64,000 nt of DNA. It comes from Lepas anatifera. Lineage: Eukaryota > Arthropoda > Thecostraca > Lepadidae. The stretch covers positions 744,001 to 808,000 of the forward strand of contig JAOTON010001814.1 of the NCBI GenBank assembly GCA_034440635.1, read 5' to 3'. Made by a program: the position numbers and the translations under genes. Under the pieces are notes generated by a model. That model was not told the DNA's origin. It ran no database searches and saw nothing but the letters and a program-made list of their open reading frames with translations. Shown here one piece after another: positions 11,739-23,716 of this stretch (positions are counted from its first letter, which is position 1; every line of letters starts with the position of its first letter).

Positions 11739-12615
11739 AAGGGAATGGGGCACCTTTATACGTATTACAGCGAGCCCCGCGCCGGTCCCAGAAATCACCG
11801 AACAGCGAGTCCGCGCCGGTCCCAGAAATTACCGAACAGCGAGTCTGCGCTGGTCCCAGAAATCACCGAACAGCGAGTCCGCGCCGGTCCCAGAGATCAC
11901 TGAACAGCGAGTCCGCGCCGGTCCCAGAGATCACTGAACAGCGAGTCTGCGCCGGTCCCAGAGATCACTGAACAGCGAGTCTGCGCCGGTCCCAGAAATC
12001 ACCGAACAGCGAGTCTGCGCCGGTCCCAGAAATCACCGAACAGCGAGTCTGCGCCGGTCCCAGAAATTACCGAACAGCGAGTCTGCGCCGCTCCCAGAAA
12101 TCACCGAACAGCGGGTCTGCGCCGCTCCCAGAAATCACCGAACAGCGAGTCTGCGCCGATCCCAGAAATCACCGAACAGCGAGTCTGCGCCGGTCCCAGA
12201 AATCACCGAACAGCGAGTCTACGCCGGTCCCAGAAATCACGGAACAGCGAGTCTGCGCCGGTCCCAGAAATCACCGAACAGCGAGTCTGCGCCGCTCCCA
12301 GAGATCACTGAACAGCGAGTCTGCGCCGGTCCCAGAAATCACCGAACAGCGAGTCTGCGCCGCTCCCAGAAATCACCGAACAGCGAGTCTGCGCCGGTCC
12401 CAGAGATCACTGAACGGCCACTGGCAGCCGTTAGACTTGCAGGGGAAGGGAGGAGAGCTGTATGAGCAGTGCACTAAAAAGAAATACGGATATGGGTCTT
12501 TTGCTCTGTACAGGATGAGTTCTGAAAGAAAATAAATATGACACCAGTGGTGTTTCGATATGCTGTACGCGACTGAAAGTTAAGTCCATATCTCAAGAAG
12601 GTGCCACATTCCCTT
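11739..12615. mobile_element. TA-flanked inverted-repeat element enclosing a 34-bp minisatellite
   Basis: The left end aagggaatggggcacctt (after TA at 11737-11738) and the right end aaggtgccacattccctt (before TA at 12616-12617) are inverted repeats differing at one of 18 positions. They resemble the termini of the elements at 81 and 29510. About 70% of the interior is a 34-bp tandem array. No coding capacity. Confidence 0.8.
11776..12415 (+). repeat. 34-bp minisatellite, about 19 copies
   Basis: The unit contains agcgagtctgcgccggtccc then agaaatcaccgaac. Alternative bases recur in blocks (agagatcactgaac; gccgctccc), suggesting expansion by unequal exchange. Confidence 0.96.
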
Positions 12616-13139
12616 TAGTCACACAAGCGCATGTGAATCTATCTTGGTTCGATAGAATGGAAAGTGATTCAGCCTGACTACTCTTGAGTTTTTAGGAATT
12701 ATTAAGTGTTAATTTCATTATTGTTCTCCAGCTAATCACCCCTTGAAGCCATTGTTGGCCTATTTTGCCCCGCCTTAGTGGAATGTTGCCCCCGGTCACA
12801 TTGAGTGGGGAGGCGCTGCACGTGCGTGCGCGAGCCGTCCGTGTTTCGGTGCCATCGCAGCCAGACAGCCGGGCTCAGACACCGTGCCGTCGTGCCGCTA
12901 TAGCATTCCTGCGCCGCCCCACCCTTCATACAGCAGCGTTGTTGACGACGTCGGCGGTGCGTGGTCGACCTGTTGACCGCCGTGTGGGGCCGGTAATCGG
13001 TGATGGAGCGTCTGATTGCCTCAGCGCTGGGTTGTCGCTCGTCCCCCGTGACCGGCATACAACGGCTGGTGAAGAGAACCGCACCCATTTCCAACGGGGA
13101 ATGCGAGGAATCAGGTAAAACTCGATAGAAATTGTAGGA
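12616..13139. other. Non-coding intron stretch, nothing recognised
   Basis: There are overlapping open frames on both strands at 12732-13157 with arginine-rich composition and no recognised domain; I treat them as chance frames in GC-rich DNA. Confidence 0.45.
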
Positions 13140-14790
13140 TATCGTCAAATATTCCATTTATCCCTCGCCCCACCGGGGGACGGCCATCGATAGCCCCCCT
13201 AAGGTTTTTCAGAATAACAGAAAAACGCCGAAGTGCAGCACTGGTTTGAGGGGTTTACCTCTCGTCCCCTCATTTTCCCCACTCTCCCTGAATTTTTTTA
13301 CCCCGGACCACACAAGGTCAGGTCACCAGGCGAGGTCAAACAAGGCCACCTCACTTCATCTTTTGAGCTCTACCATAGCTAGACGGATCGATTTGTAACT
13401 TTCTACATTTGATGGTCTCTCTAGGGTCTACAAAATATATATACCCGTGATTTTTTTATTTGGTGACCTGAGGTCAGGTCACGAGGCTACCTCTCCTATA
13501 GAAAAGGCATGGGGAAAGGCTTTCTTATGATTTAAAAGTCACAAAAAGGGTTGTAAGTGCTCAGATTTCTAAGAAAAAACCTTCTGTGCCACCCTTTCAT
13601 GAATTCCAGGGACAATATTTGCCCTTTGACTCATCTGAGGTCATCACAGGTCACCAGGGGTCAAAAACTGTATTTTGCTCATAACTTACGGCCCAATCAA
13701 GCTAGAGCGCTGAATTAAACGTCGTCGTGTATGTCTCGTCACTCCATTTCATTCCATATACGGCACGGTCAATTTATGACCTTTCGTGACCTTGAGTCAT
13801 GTTAGGTCGAGAGGTGCCCTCTGAAAGTCAAACCACTGGCGGGAGGTCATCATCTTCCATACAGCGGAGAAAGGCCGGGCATTTTCCTATAAAATGTACT
13901 TTACCAGATCTCAATAGCTCTAATGGCATGAGAGCTATGCCCAGGTTTCTTAGCCATTGTATATTTTAGTGGAAATAGTCTATCTTGACCCAATTTGACC
14001 TCTGGAAGTCAAGCCATTGACCTGAGCGTTACAAGATGCGAAGTAAAACGATACTGAATTCACACGAGTTTCCCAACGCTTTTTGCAGATTTGCGCTAAG
14101 CCTGATATTTTCGGAGTTAGAGGGGGGCATCGATGCCCTCGGTGGGCGCGGATTAAAATGGGCGGGCGCGTCCCAGTTCCGGCCGATATTGCCAGCTGTG
14201 ACGGTACGAGTGTACCGGTGTAGCTGCGGTGGTACCAGTATACCTGCAGCAGTACCAGTGCAGAGGTCAAGAATCTCGCCAACTCGCCCACACTCGTGGG
14301 TAGTCAAATGAGGCTCAAATAATAGAACTTAGGTAACCAATCACGGAAAATTGACAGAGACCAATATTTGCACCTATTAGCACAAAACAAGTATCTCCAC
14401 GATCCTAACGCCACGTTAAAAAGAACGCGTGACCTTTGGTGACCTCTGGTGACTTTGGTATTGGTCTGACCTCAAAATGGGTGGCAGCTCACATATTTTT
14501 GTTTCAAGAGCTTTCAAATTGTATGTAGAAACTTGATCCAGCTCTTCTAGAAGGTGAGATACCCCTTGGTTTTGTCAGCCTCATTTTAGAACAGAATCAC
14601 CTTACATGGGTTAAGTAACGACAGCATAACTAGTTGACCTTACCTAACCTGGCGTAAATTTTGCGTCATAAGTTGTCAAATTGACCACCCTAGAGGCCTG
14701 CAAAGCGGCGTGCGTCTCATTTGAATCGGCTTCGAATTATTCATGAAAAACCGAGAGGGTCCGATCCGACCTTAAGCGGTGAAGGGTTAA
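13140..14790 (+). repeat. AGGTCA-rich dispersed repeat, inverted relative of 56090-57110
   Basis: From cgccccaccgggggacgg (about 13170) through tcaggtcaccaggcgaggtc and beyond 13500, the sequence matches the reverse complement of 57110-56790 with substitutions. Many AGGTCA or TGACCT half-sites occur, some directly repeated. Class unknown; no terminal repeats were found. Confidence 0.65.
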
Positions 14791-15644
14791 GGCAAATGTT
14801 TGGTGACCGACCAGGCCTGTCAATTTAAACCGGGAGACGAATTGGACATGTACTTGTACAGTCTCTGGCATTGATACCGGTATTGGCACCAGCGGATCGC
14901 TGATCGGAACCGTTGCAACAGAGAATTATTTTCTATAGAAAATCCCAGCTTCTTTGGAGGAAAAGTCCAGAACATCATGCCAAAGGCTGCTTTATGAATT
15001 TCTAAAACCAGTTATATCACACGTAGCATTGATAGGCTGGCTGACCTAGTCAGCCACGTTACCTAACCGCTGAAGCACCAAAAATCTCAACATTTTGGCT
15101 AAGATAATTTTTCTCCTGGTGAAGCTTGGCTGTAATCCACCTACCGACTGAAAGCGTCGATTTCTAAGATCGTGACGTCCAGTTTTCAACTTTTGCCTCG
15201 GGCTCTCTGTCAAAGTTAAACAAATTGAAAAATTATGTTCTCTTTCTGTAGGTATCACATTTTTTCCACACAACGTGGAAGCATGGGCTTCAGATCTTTG
15301 CCTAGATAACCAATAAACGATACGAATATTTTCAATTCGAAAAAAGCAGCCGCTAAACTAGCATTTTGCGAATTAAATGTTGAGAATCTCCGCACGGACC
15401 TGTACCAGAAAACCCAAGATAGGTGGGTAGTCTCATGACTTTTAATACACTAGCTGAAATAAGTTGCCTTCTCTCACATTGAAGTTTTTCCTGGCAATGC
15501 ACACAGTGTTACGAGAATCCGTCCTCCGTTCCCGCCACATCCATCCACACACCCAAGTGCACATTTGCAGTTTTCTTTTTGACGAGCGGAGAATGTAGTT
15601 TAGCAGGAGAGATATCTGTCATTTTTCCGCGGCGTGAACCCGCC
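14791..15644. other. Non-coding intron stretch, nothing recognised
   Basis: No supported gene, RNA or element end is seen between the AGGTCA-rich repeat and the 112-bp array. Confidence 0.5.
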
Positions 15645-17612
15645 TCTGCCGTGTACTGGTGCCGGAGAATCAGCCTCGCCTTGTTCCTGTTCTTCCACAA
15701 CCCCGACACTACTGTGTACTGGTGCCGGAGAATTCCCGTCCTGCCACAACCCCGACACTGCTGTGTACTGGTGCCGGAGAATCGGCCTCGCCCTGTTCCT
15801 GTTCTTCCACAACCCCGACACTACTGTGTACTGGTGCCGGAGAATTCCCGTCCTGCCACAACCCCGACGCTGCTGTGTACTGGTGCCGGAGAATCAGCCT
15901 CGCCTTGTTCCTGTTCTTCCACAACCCCGACACTACTGTGTACTCGTGCCGGAGAATTCCCGTCCTGCCACAACCCCGACACTGCTGTGTACTGGTGCTG
16001 GAGAATCGGCCTCGCCCTGTTCCCGTCCTGCCACAAACCCGACACTACTGTGAACTGGTGCCGGAGAATTCCCGTCCTGCCACAACCCCGACGCTGCTGT
16101 GTACTGGTGCTGGAGAATCGGCCTCGCCTTGTTCCCGTCCTGCCACAAACCCGACACTACTGTGAACTGGTGCCGGAGAATTCCCGTCCTGCCACAACCC
16201 CGACGCTGCTGTGTACTGGTGCCGGAGAATCAGCCTCGCCTTGTTCCTGTTCTTCCACAACCCCGACACTACTGTGTACTCGTGCCGGAGAATTCCCGTC
16301 CTGCCACAACCCCGACACTGCTGTGTACTGGTGCTGGAGAATCGGCCTCGCCCTGTTCCCGTCCTGCCACAAACCCGACACTACTGTGTACTGGTGCCGG
16401 AGAATTCCCGTCCTGCCACAACCCCGACGCTGCTGTGTACTGGTGCCGGAGAATCAGCCTCGCCTTGTTCCTGTTCTTCCACAACCCCGACACTACTGTG
16501 TACTCGTGCCGGAGAATTCCCGTCCTGCCACAACCCCGACACTGCTGTGTACTGGTGCTGGAGAATCGGCCTCGCCCTGTTCCCGTCCTGCCACAAACCC
16601 GACACTACTGTGAACTGGTGCCGGAGAATTCCCGTCCTGCCACAACCCCGACGCTGCTGTGTACTGGTGCTGGAGAATCGGCCTCACCCTGTTCCCGTCC
16701 TGCCACAAACCCGACACTACTGTGTACTGGTGCCGGAGAATTCCGTCCTGCCACAACCCCGACGCTGCTGTGTACTGGTGCTGGAGAATCGGTCTCGCCC
16801 TGTTCCCGTCCTGCCACAAACCCGACACTACTGTGTACTGGTGCCGGAGAAATCCCGTCCTGCCACAACCCCGACGCTGCTGTGTACTGGTGCCGGAGAA
16901 TCGGCCTCGCCCTGTTCCTGTTCTTCCACAACCCCGACACTACTGTGAACTGGTGCCGGAGAATTCCCGTCCTGCCACAACCCCGACGCTGCTGTGTACT
17001 GGTGCTGGAGAATCAGCCTCGCCTTGTTCCTGTTCTTCCACAACCCCGACACTACTGTGTACTGGTGCCGGAGAAATCCCGTCCTGCCACAACCCCGACG
17101 CTGCTGTGTACTGGTGCCGGAGAATCGGCCTCGCCCTGTTCCTGTTCTTCCACAACCCCGACACTACTGTGTACTGGTGCCGGAGAATTCCCGTCCTGCC
17201 ACAACCCCGACACTGCTGTGTACTGGTGCTGGAGAATCGGCCTCGCCCTGTTCCCGTCCTGCCACAAACCCGACACTACTGTGAACTGGTGCCGGAGAAT
17301 TCCCGTCCTGCCACAACCCCGACGCTGCTGTGTACTGGTGCTGGAGAATCGGCCTCACCCTGTTCCCGTCCTGCCACAAACCCGACACTACTGTGTACTG
17401 GTGCCGGAGAATTCCCGTCCTGCCACAACCCCGACGCTGCTGTGTACTGGTGCTGGAGAATCGGTCTCGCCCTGTTCCCGTCCTGCCACAAACCCGACAC
17501 TACTGTGTACTGGTGCCGGAGAAATCCCGTCCTGCCACAACCCCGACGCTGCTGTGTACTGGTGCCGGAGAATCGGCCTCGCCCTGTTCCCGTCCTGCCA
17601 CAACCCCGACAC
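15645..17612 (+). repeat. 112-bp higher-order minisatellite (49 + 63 bp), about 17.5 copies
   Basis: Two related half-units alternate. The 49-bp half ends gagaattcccgtcctgccac + aaccccgac. The 63-bp half has the same start but carries an extra block near cggcctcgccctgttcc. Both contain gtgtactggtgccggagaat. The array lacks stop codons in plus-strand frames over long distances, giving frames of up to 544 codons that I judge non-genic because the frame rotates by one base every 112 bp. Confidence 0.95.
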
Positions 17613-18772
17613 TGTTGCTCACACCCGGAGCTTCGTCGCTGGACGGTTTATTTATGAATGGTCGGTGGACCAGGCTATTCACGGCTGGCCGCTCGTTACA
17701 CTATCGGTGCAGCCGCGACGCGCTGCGTGCTAACCCCTGCGTCAAATAGCCGTTGTCTAGGCCAGATGCAGATGAGGACTGAATCACTGAATTGGCGTGC
17801 TGATTGGATAGAGGGCGACTGTGGGCACTGGCTGATTGTGATATTATATGTTCTCGGTGCGTGATATGTGGAGGAGGGTTCACCGCGTAGTCGTAGACGA
17901 AGTCGCGATGTAAACATATGAAGTTGGTGCAAACATAGACGCAGAGATGTCGACAGAGACTATCATCTAAAGGAGGGACTTTCTGGATGCGAAGTTTCTG
18001 GAAAACGAAGTTTCTGTGGAATGAATATTAAAAAATCAACGTCTTATTTTTTCACTCTCAACAAAAGTGCCTCACACGCTTGGTATGTGCGCTTTCGTTT
18101 TAAACGTATAGCTGGGCTCAAAATAAACGCGGAGACTAGCGGCAGCGCTGATTCGTGGTACCATTGGACGAATGAAATTCGGGAACAAATCAGAAACCCG
18201 AAATATTGCTCGTAGTTTTGCTAGCCCAAAAACGCCTCAGACTAAAGCTCGATTAGGCCTGGTACGAGACATCGTCACCTTGTTCGAAACCCGAACAATC
18301 GTCTCCGCCATTTTTGGGGGAATACTTCTGATGTAATACATGCTTTGATGACGTCAGCTCTTAACAACTGAATTTCTACATCCTTAAAAAGGCGCCGGTC
18401 AGGGTGAATTATAATATTTGATTTTGAAGTTTCAATACAAATGATACTTTTGAAAGTACCTGGAGTGTGACGGCAGGGTCCGTTCTTTATGGGAGAAATA
18501 TTTGTTAGCTATAATGTGGGCTATGCCACTCGAAATATTGAGTAGAACAATGCTGGCATTGCTAAATAATTTCGACATCCTTGGCTTTAAATATAAATAT
18601 TGCAATCTCAAGATGTTTTTATGGTTTACCAAATATAAAATCAACGTGCTGTCGGAGTTTGATACAGCGATCCAAATATTGTGTATGTGTGCAACAGTGT
18701 TTAAATGAATAACATATAAATAGGGAGAATCCTCACGGGGTATGAAAATTGCACCTGTATGAATTTCGTGGA
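17613..18772. other. Non-coding intron stretch, nothing recognised
   Basis: Short open frames only. No domain or RNA gene is recognised. Confidence 0.5.
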
Positions 18773-19219
18773 ATAGGGTAGAGTGGGGTAAGACGCATAC
18801 GTTAAGGGAGAATGTGTCTGTACCAATCCTGCGTGGATGGAATTGCCTCATGTTCTCTTTAAAGTTCTGTGATCTTCTGTCTACACTCGGATAGACATTT
18901 GGGACTCTAACACTATGCGAAGTGTGCGAAATTTGTATTTTCGTGAGACCATGTAAAAGGCGTTTTACCCCGATAGCGGGGTAAACGCCCTAGGGCAAAA
19001 CGCCGTCATATAACACCCAGCGCATACTGTATCTCGTTACATGAACAAGTGGCAACATTGTTGTGATTACGCTTTATGGTAATGTTGTGACAAAGTGGGC
19101 AAGTTATTCGAGGCATTAAAGCCCGACACAGCAAAAATAGCAATAAGCTTTTACCTATTAACGGAAAACGCGAAAGCAATTTAAGATAGGCCCCAACATA
19201 TTTTAGGGGTGCAAAGCAC

Positions 19220-19580
19220 CAGTGGCGGATCCGGGGGGGCAAAAAGGCAATTACCCCCAAACGGAAAAGCTCGGGGCAAACTATGTTTTCCCCCCAAAGC
19301 GATCGACCTCCTTTTTCCCGACTCATTCTAAGTTTATAGGCAACATTTTGGTGCTTTAACTCTCAACTTCTAACGGAACCAGTTAAGTGCAGTGAAAATA
19401 TCGGGCCTTGGATAGAAAAAGGATCTTGAGCTCTATTTTCAGCCGTGACGTTTTTTTTTGCTTCTTGCCTCAAACACCCGTACCGGAAGTCATTTTTAGC
19501 GCAATTTTGCGTTGCGCGACGTTTTTTTTGCTTTTCGACTTTGGTTTGCCTCCCAAACCGACCGGCTAGATCCGCCACTG
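19220..19580. mobile_element. hAT-type MITE, nested (CAGTGGCGGATC termini, 8-bp TSD)
   Basis: It starts cagtggcggatcc and ends gatccgccactg. The flanks 19212-19219 and 19581-19588 are both caaagcac, a perfect 8-bp target duplication. It is 361 bp and non-coding. It lies inside the larger TIR element at 18773-20608 and so inserted later. Confidence 0.9.
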
Positions 19581-19785
19581 CAAAGCACCTTAAAGCACCT
19601 CCGATTTATTCTGCCTGCAGTGGTTCTTCTTCGGTATGTCTTCCGTATTCTGGAACATAATGTCAAGGTAGGATGAGGATGGGTATGTATAATCTGGAAA
19701 ATTTATTTAACGACGATGATGGTTCGGGATCGCTATATGCAAACAGTGCTTCGAGCAGATCCATGACGAAAGTAGGTATTTAATA

Positions 19786-19962
19786 CATCGGCGGATCCGA
19801 AGCAACTTTTGTAGGGGCCAAACCAACCTTGGGGGAGGGGGTAAATCAGATGAAATCTCAAAAACGTAGTATTTAAAAAGGCCAAATTTGGCCTTGAGGG
19901 GAAAATATACTTTTTAGTTTTGGTGGGGACCACGGTCCTTAGCCCCCTTTGATCCGTCAGTG
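19786..19962. mobile_element. Degenerate hAT-like MITE
   Basis: The left end catcggcggatccgaag and right end ctttgatccgtcagtg are imperfect inverted copies of the GGCGGATCC terminal family. No target duplication is recognisable, so the copy is old or the ends are wrong. Confidence 0.4.
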
Positions 19963-20608
19963 AATTAAGACCACACCTCAAGATGACCAAATGAGAGCAA
20001 ACACGACAACTTTCCTGTGTGCTATAGGAACTAATATTTGAAATTCAATGTCTTCTGTTACGGTGATTTTTTAACCCAACGTACTTCGCCATCACGACCA
20101 GTAGTGGTCGTGATGGTGGTAATGCGATAGCAGCCCTACCTCCTGTCCTACCTATCCGAAGGACACCTTATCCATTGGGGTAAAATGCCTCAAATATTGG
20201 GGTAGGCGCCTGGGGCGTCTTACCCCGCACTACATGGGCGTCTTACCCACGTAGCAACGGCAGCGTCGCAACAAATATTACTCAATTCTGCGGCGTTTCT
20301 ATGCCGCAAGTGGCTGTCAAATGCCGCACAAACTAGCTGTTTTAACCTCACAAATTGCCGTGAGTGCATCTAAAACGCATACAGTACAATCGCAACTTTA
20401 AGATAGCTTGTTTTTTATCCGGAGGGGCAAAAACAACAAATCTTTGCTGAAAATTACCGGAGCAGACTAGGCACGCCCAAACACGCTCAGGACTCGATCA
20501 GAAAGACCGTTACCAGAAAAATACTAGATGGAGGGTCCAGTTCCTCATCAGCCTGTAGACGGTAGTAGGCGTCTTACCCAGGTGGGGCGTTACCCCACTC
20601 TACCCTAT

Positions 20609-23389
20609 CTCCAAAAACAGCCTGAATATTTGAAGGGTTTTCAGGATCTTTTTAGAAAAATAATGGAAGATTGAGGTAAAGTTTTTTTCAACAAGCGCCG
20701 AATCTCTGCGTGATTTTTAGGTGGAGAAATTCGACATCCTTTTCACGCTCAGGGGGCCTGCCTGGTTAGTTAACTCGCACTAGAAAAACCGTACTTGGCA
20801 TCCGCTGTCGACAGGCTTGCCTGAATTTGACGCGAAATGCCTTTCCCAGCGTTGTAAAAAGGAATTTGGCTCAGTTGAGATTAAGGTTTGTGTATGTTTC
20901 TGGATTGCATGCTGGATTTTGGAGATTCTTAGCTGTGAGCCAGAGTTGAGTCAACACAAGAAAGTTTGAGTCATCAACAAGTGTGGTGCGTGTGCGTGCG
21001 CGCGCGCGCCGCGTCTCGTCGTCGACCCGGATCTGAGGCGGCCAAAAAACGGCCAGGCACAGGCTGTGACCTCACCGCTGGGCCGGCCAGCCAGGATAGC
21101 CATCGTGCCGACCGGCAGCCGCCGCCAGCTCCAAATGAGGAGACGGGCGTTCCCGCTCCTGTCCAGTTCTCCTGGATGGCTGCAAAGCGGCACGCTAAAG
21201 CGAGGCAGATCCACACGGAGACGGGTGATCTGTCTTCCTCTTATCTGAGGGGATGGGGCTTGAATCATGGCTTTTCTTCGAGCAGTGTGTCGAATGATGG
21301 ATAGGTTAGCACAGCGTTTTGAATCACTACCATTGTTTAAGTTGTGGATTTTACGACAGGTATGCACTTTCCTGGATACTTATTCGTTAAAGGATTTTTG
21401 CCCTTGCCTCACGGTTACCGGAAATCCTTACATCCGTATGGATCCCTAAGGGAACCCTTAAATGGTTTAAAGCTCCCAATGATGTTTGTCTTATTATATC
21501 GTCAGAGTTCTGTTCTGGTATGCGGCGCCGCGTACGTTTTGCCAGCTACCGTTTTCCCTGCCCTTGTGCCTTTCTTTCCAGACTGAGCCGAATATACATC
21601 TGTCATGGGAGCTTATTGCCCGTTGGCGTCGGACCGTGCGACGACAACGGGCTCTCAGTCCAATACCCGCCGACGCTGTTCCGAACGGCATGTTGCATAC
21701 CAGCCAGACCGCGGGATCGGCGTTCCCGTGACAATTCTGTTTCGGGTCAACGGCGGAGACGAACGGTGCCACAGAAACACGACAGTGTTACCCACAGCAC
21801 GGACCACAGCGTCCCCAGCCTGCTGCCTGCTCATTCCTACTGATTTTACGCAATGCATTTTTGGACTTTCGACTGGGGACCAAAGAGGGAGGAGTGAGTG
21901 CACTCTTATGGCTCACCAAGGTGCACATTCGCTAGTCGAAAGGGCACTCTTATTTTCTTCAGCTGGTGTATTATTTGGTACTCCGCACTTTAATCCTCAT
22001 TAGAGGCCACAGCATCGTTAGCAAAGGGCACAAGAGCTTTTGTCAAAATTTGAATATCCCTTCATTTGTTTCGTTCTAAAAGGGCAGTGGTCCCCTGTGA
22101 AGGGAAATTGAAATGGGATGAGCTGGGGCTAAAACTGATCACAAATGATAAAAAGAAAAAAGTTGCGCTACGCGCGGCCAAGCTTTGCAAGTTCTAGGTT
22201 AGCCTTGTGCTTCTTTATTTGGGCGTCGCCCCACTGTAGTGGGCTGTGCCTACATTAAGCACAGAAGGCTTCTGAGAACATCTCATACCACTTAAATTGA
22301 ACTTGACTCAAAAGATGAGAACATTCTCACTAAGTCACGTGACCTGGTATGCCTGCCCTTTATTAATTTTTCTGGTGTATTGTACCGGGCGCTTCATTTG
22401 AATTTGGTATCTGTAACTATGGTCTACTTAGAAAAATATGACCATCTTTGGTATCTTTAAATCGGAGTGCCCCATGAAATGTGATTTTATATTTGGTGCA
22501 AGATCTGCAATGTTAAAAACAACTCTGCTGCCTAGAGCCGAAAAATGTGTGATGACATCACAATTGTTTGCATAATTTTAGCTGCTTTAGTAACGCGAAG
22601 GAAATGAAAGAAATCATTAAACCGAATTGTGTGACCTTTTCAAAGGTAGGTATATTTTTTAGCTGAACAAAGCCAATACAGTAAGATATTTTGAATAAAT
22701 CGTGCGGGTGTTTGCAGGAACAGTTTTAAAGCACTTTAATAGTTCACTCAAGTTTGCAGAATGTCATCTTTAGTGGCATGTTATGAATATGAACCAGACC
22801 TAGAAATGTCACAATCGGAAGTGCTTTTGTTTACAACAGTCTCATGACCACCACGTGCGACCTACAGTGATGATCTTTGCGTCGTGTATGTAGAGCATAC
22901 ATGGGTGCAACTTTGCCTCACAGATACCCCTATGACGTATCATTATTTGCTGAGGTGCACACCTTATTTTGATTGCTATATTTTGATGTTTTGGGTCAAT
23001 TTTTTAGTATATTGTCTTTAGATTTCTTAGAAGAGAAACCACTTCAATGATGATACCAGACCAGGTAGATGTTATGAGCCCCAGCAACCTGTGTCCGTTC
23101 GCTACCGCTACATCCACTCAGCAAGTCATATCTGAGCATCCATTATTTTGGGCTCTTACTCATGTTGAGGAGAAAGTGTCCCATGGTCACCAGGCACTCT
23201 TAACACGCAGCGCTCTCAACACTCGGCACCAGCAGGCCTGCCAACCCTCGCCTCGCAGCGCTCTCAACACTCTCGGAGCGCGTCGGAGCAAGCATATGGC
23301 GCTTCTATATACGTCGTGTCAGAGAGTGGCGACGAACGGTTATCTCAGCTCACTCTGGCGCGCGCACGGGTGGCACCACGAGTGAAGAG
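20609..23389. other. Non-coding intron stretch, nothing firm
   Basis: It contains a short (GC)n run at about 20995-21010 and GC-rich open frames on both strands at 20951-21900 without any recognised domain. Bases 23214-23290 hold two copies of cgcagcgctctcaacactc, possibly upstream parts of the BEL/Pao remnant that follows. Confidence 0.45.
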
Positions 23390-23716
23390 ACAGGCAGTCT
23401 GATAGAACGCTGGCGACGGCTTCAGCAGCTGATTACAGAGTTCTGGCGTCGCTGGGTGCGTGAGTACCTGCCGACCATGCAGGCGCGGCAGAAGTGGACT
23501 GAAGTGACAAGGAACCTGAGGGAAGGAGAAGTTGAAGTGCTTCTTGCTCCAAACACGCTAAGAGGGACCTGGCCGATGGCACGGGTTGAGAAGATCTACA
23601 CCGGTCCGGACGGCTCAGTCCGGCTGGTAGAAGTGAAGACTCCAAAGGGATTATTCAAGCGCGGCCGGTTACCAATTTCGTCCGCGCCTGGAGATGGGCG
23701 ACTGATTCGCTCCTGA
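23390..23716 (+). pseudogene. BEL/Pao LTR-retrotransposon pol remnant (C-terminal DUF5641-like domain)
   Basis: The frame reads ...IERWRRLQQLITEFWRRW then VREYLPTMQARQKWTEV, then a beta-rich part GTWPMARVEKIYTGPDGSVR, and ends KTPKGLFKR. This is the domain that closes Pao-type polyproteins after the integrase. Gag, protease, RT and most of integrase are absent, so this is a fragment. A purine-rich stretch and a possible LTR start (tgttgaggagg) follow near 23768, but no matching second LTR was found. Confidence 0.8.

Larger units (their letters stand above)
18773..20608. mobile_element. TIR element (ATAGGGTAGAGTGGGGTAA ends) with a nested hAT MITE
   Basis: The left end atagggtagagtggggtaa (18773-18791) is the exact reverse complement of the right end (20590-20608), 19 bp. 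Outer bases allow a TA or ATA/TAT target duplication. Internal hairpins such as the one at 18958-18990 (ggcgttttacccc pairing with ggggtaaacgcc) reuse the same GGGGTAA motif. No transposase frame was found. Superfamily uncertain; TA flanks suggest Tc1/mariner-like. Confidence 0.75.

Noticed and set aside
12732..13157. Overlapping 141- and 117-codon frames on opposite strands
   Set aside because: GC-rich sequence with few stops; arginine-rich peptides without any motif.
15579..17733. Plus-strand frames of 344 and 544 codons with cysteine/proline-rich repeats
   Set aside because: The 112-bp unit is not a multiple of three, so the peptide changes frame every unit; all frames are open because of base composition.
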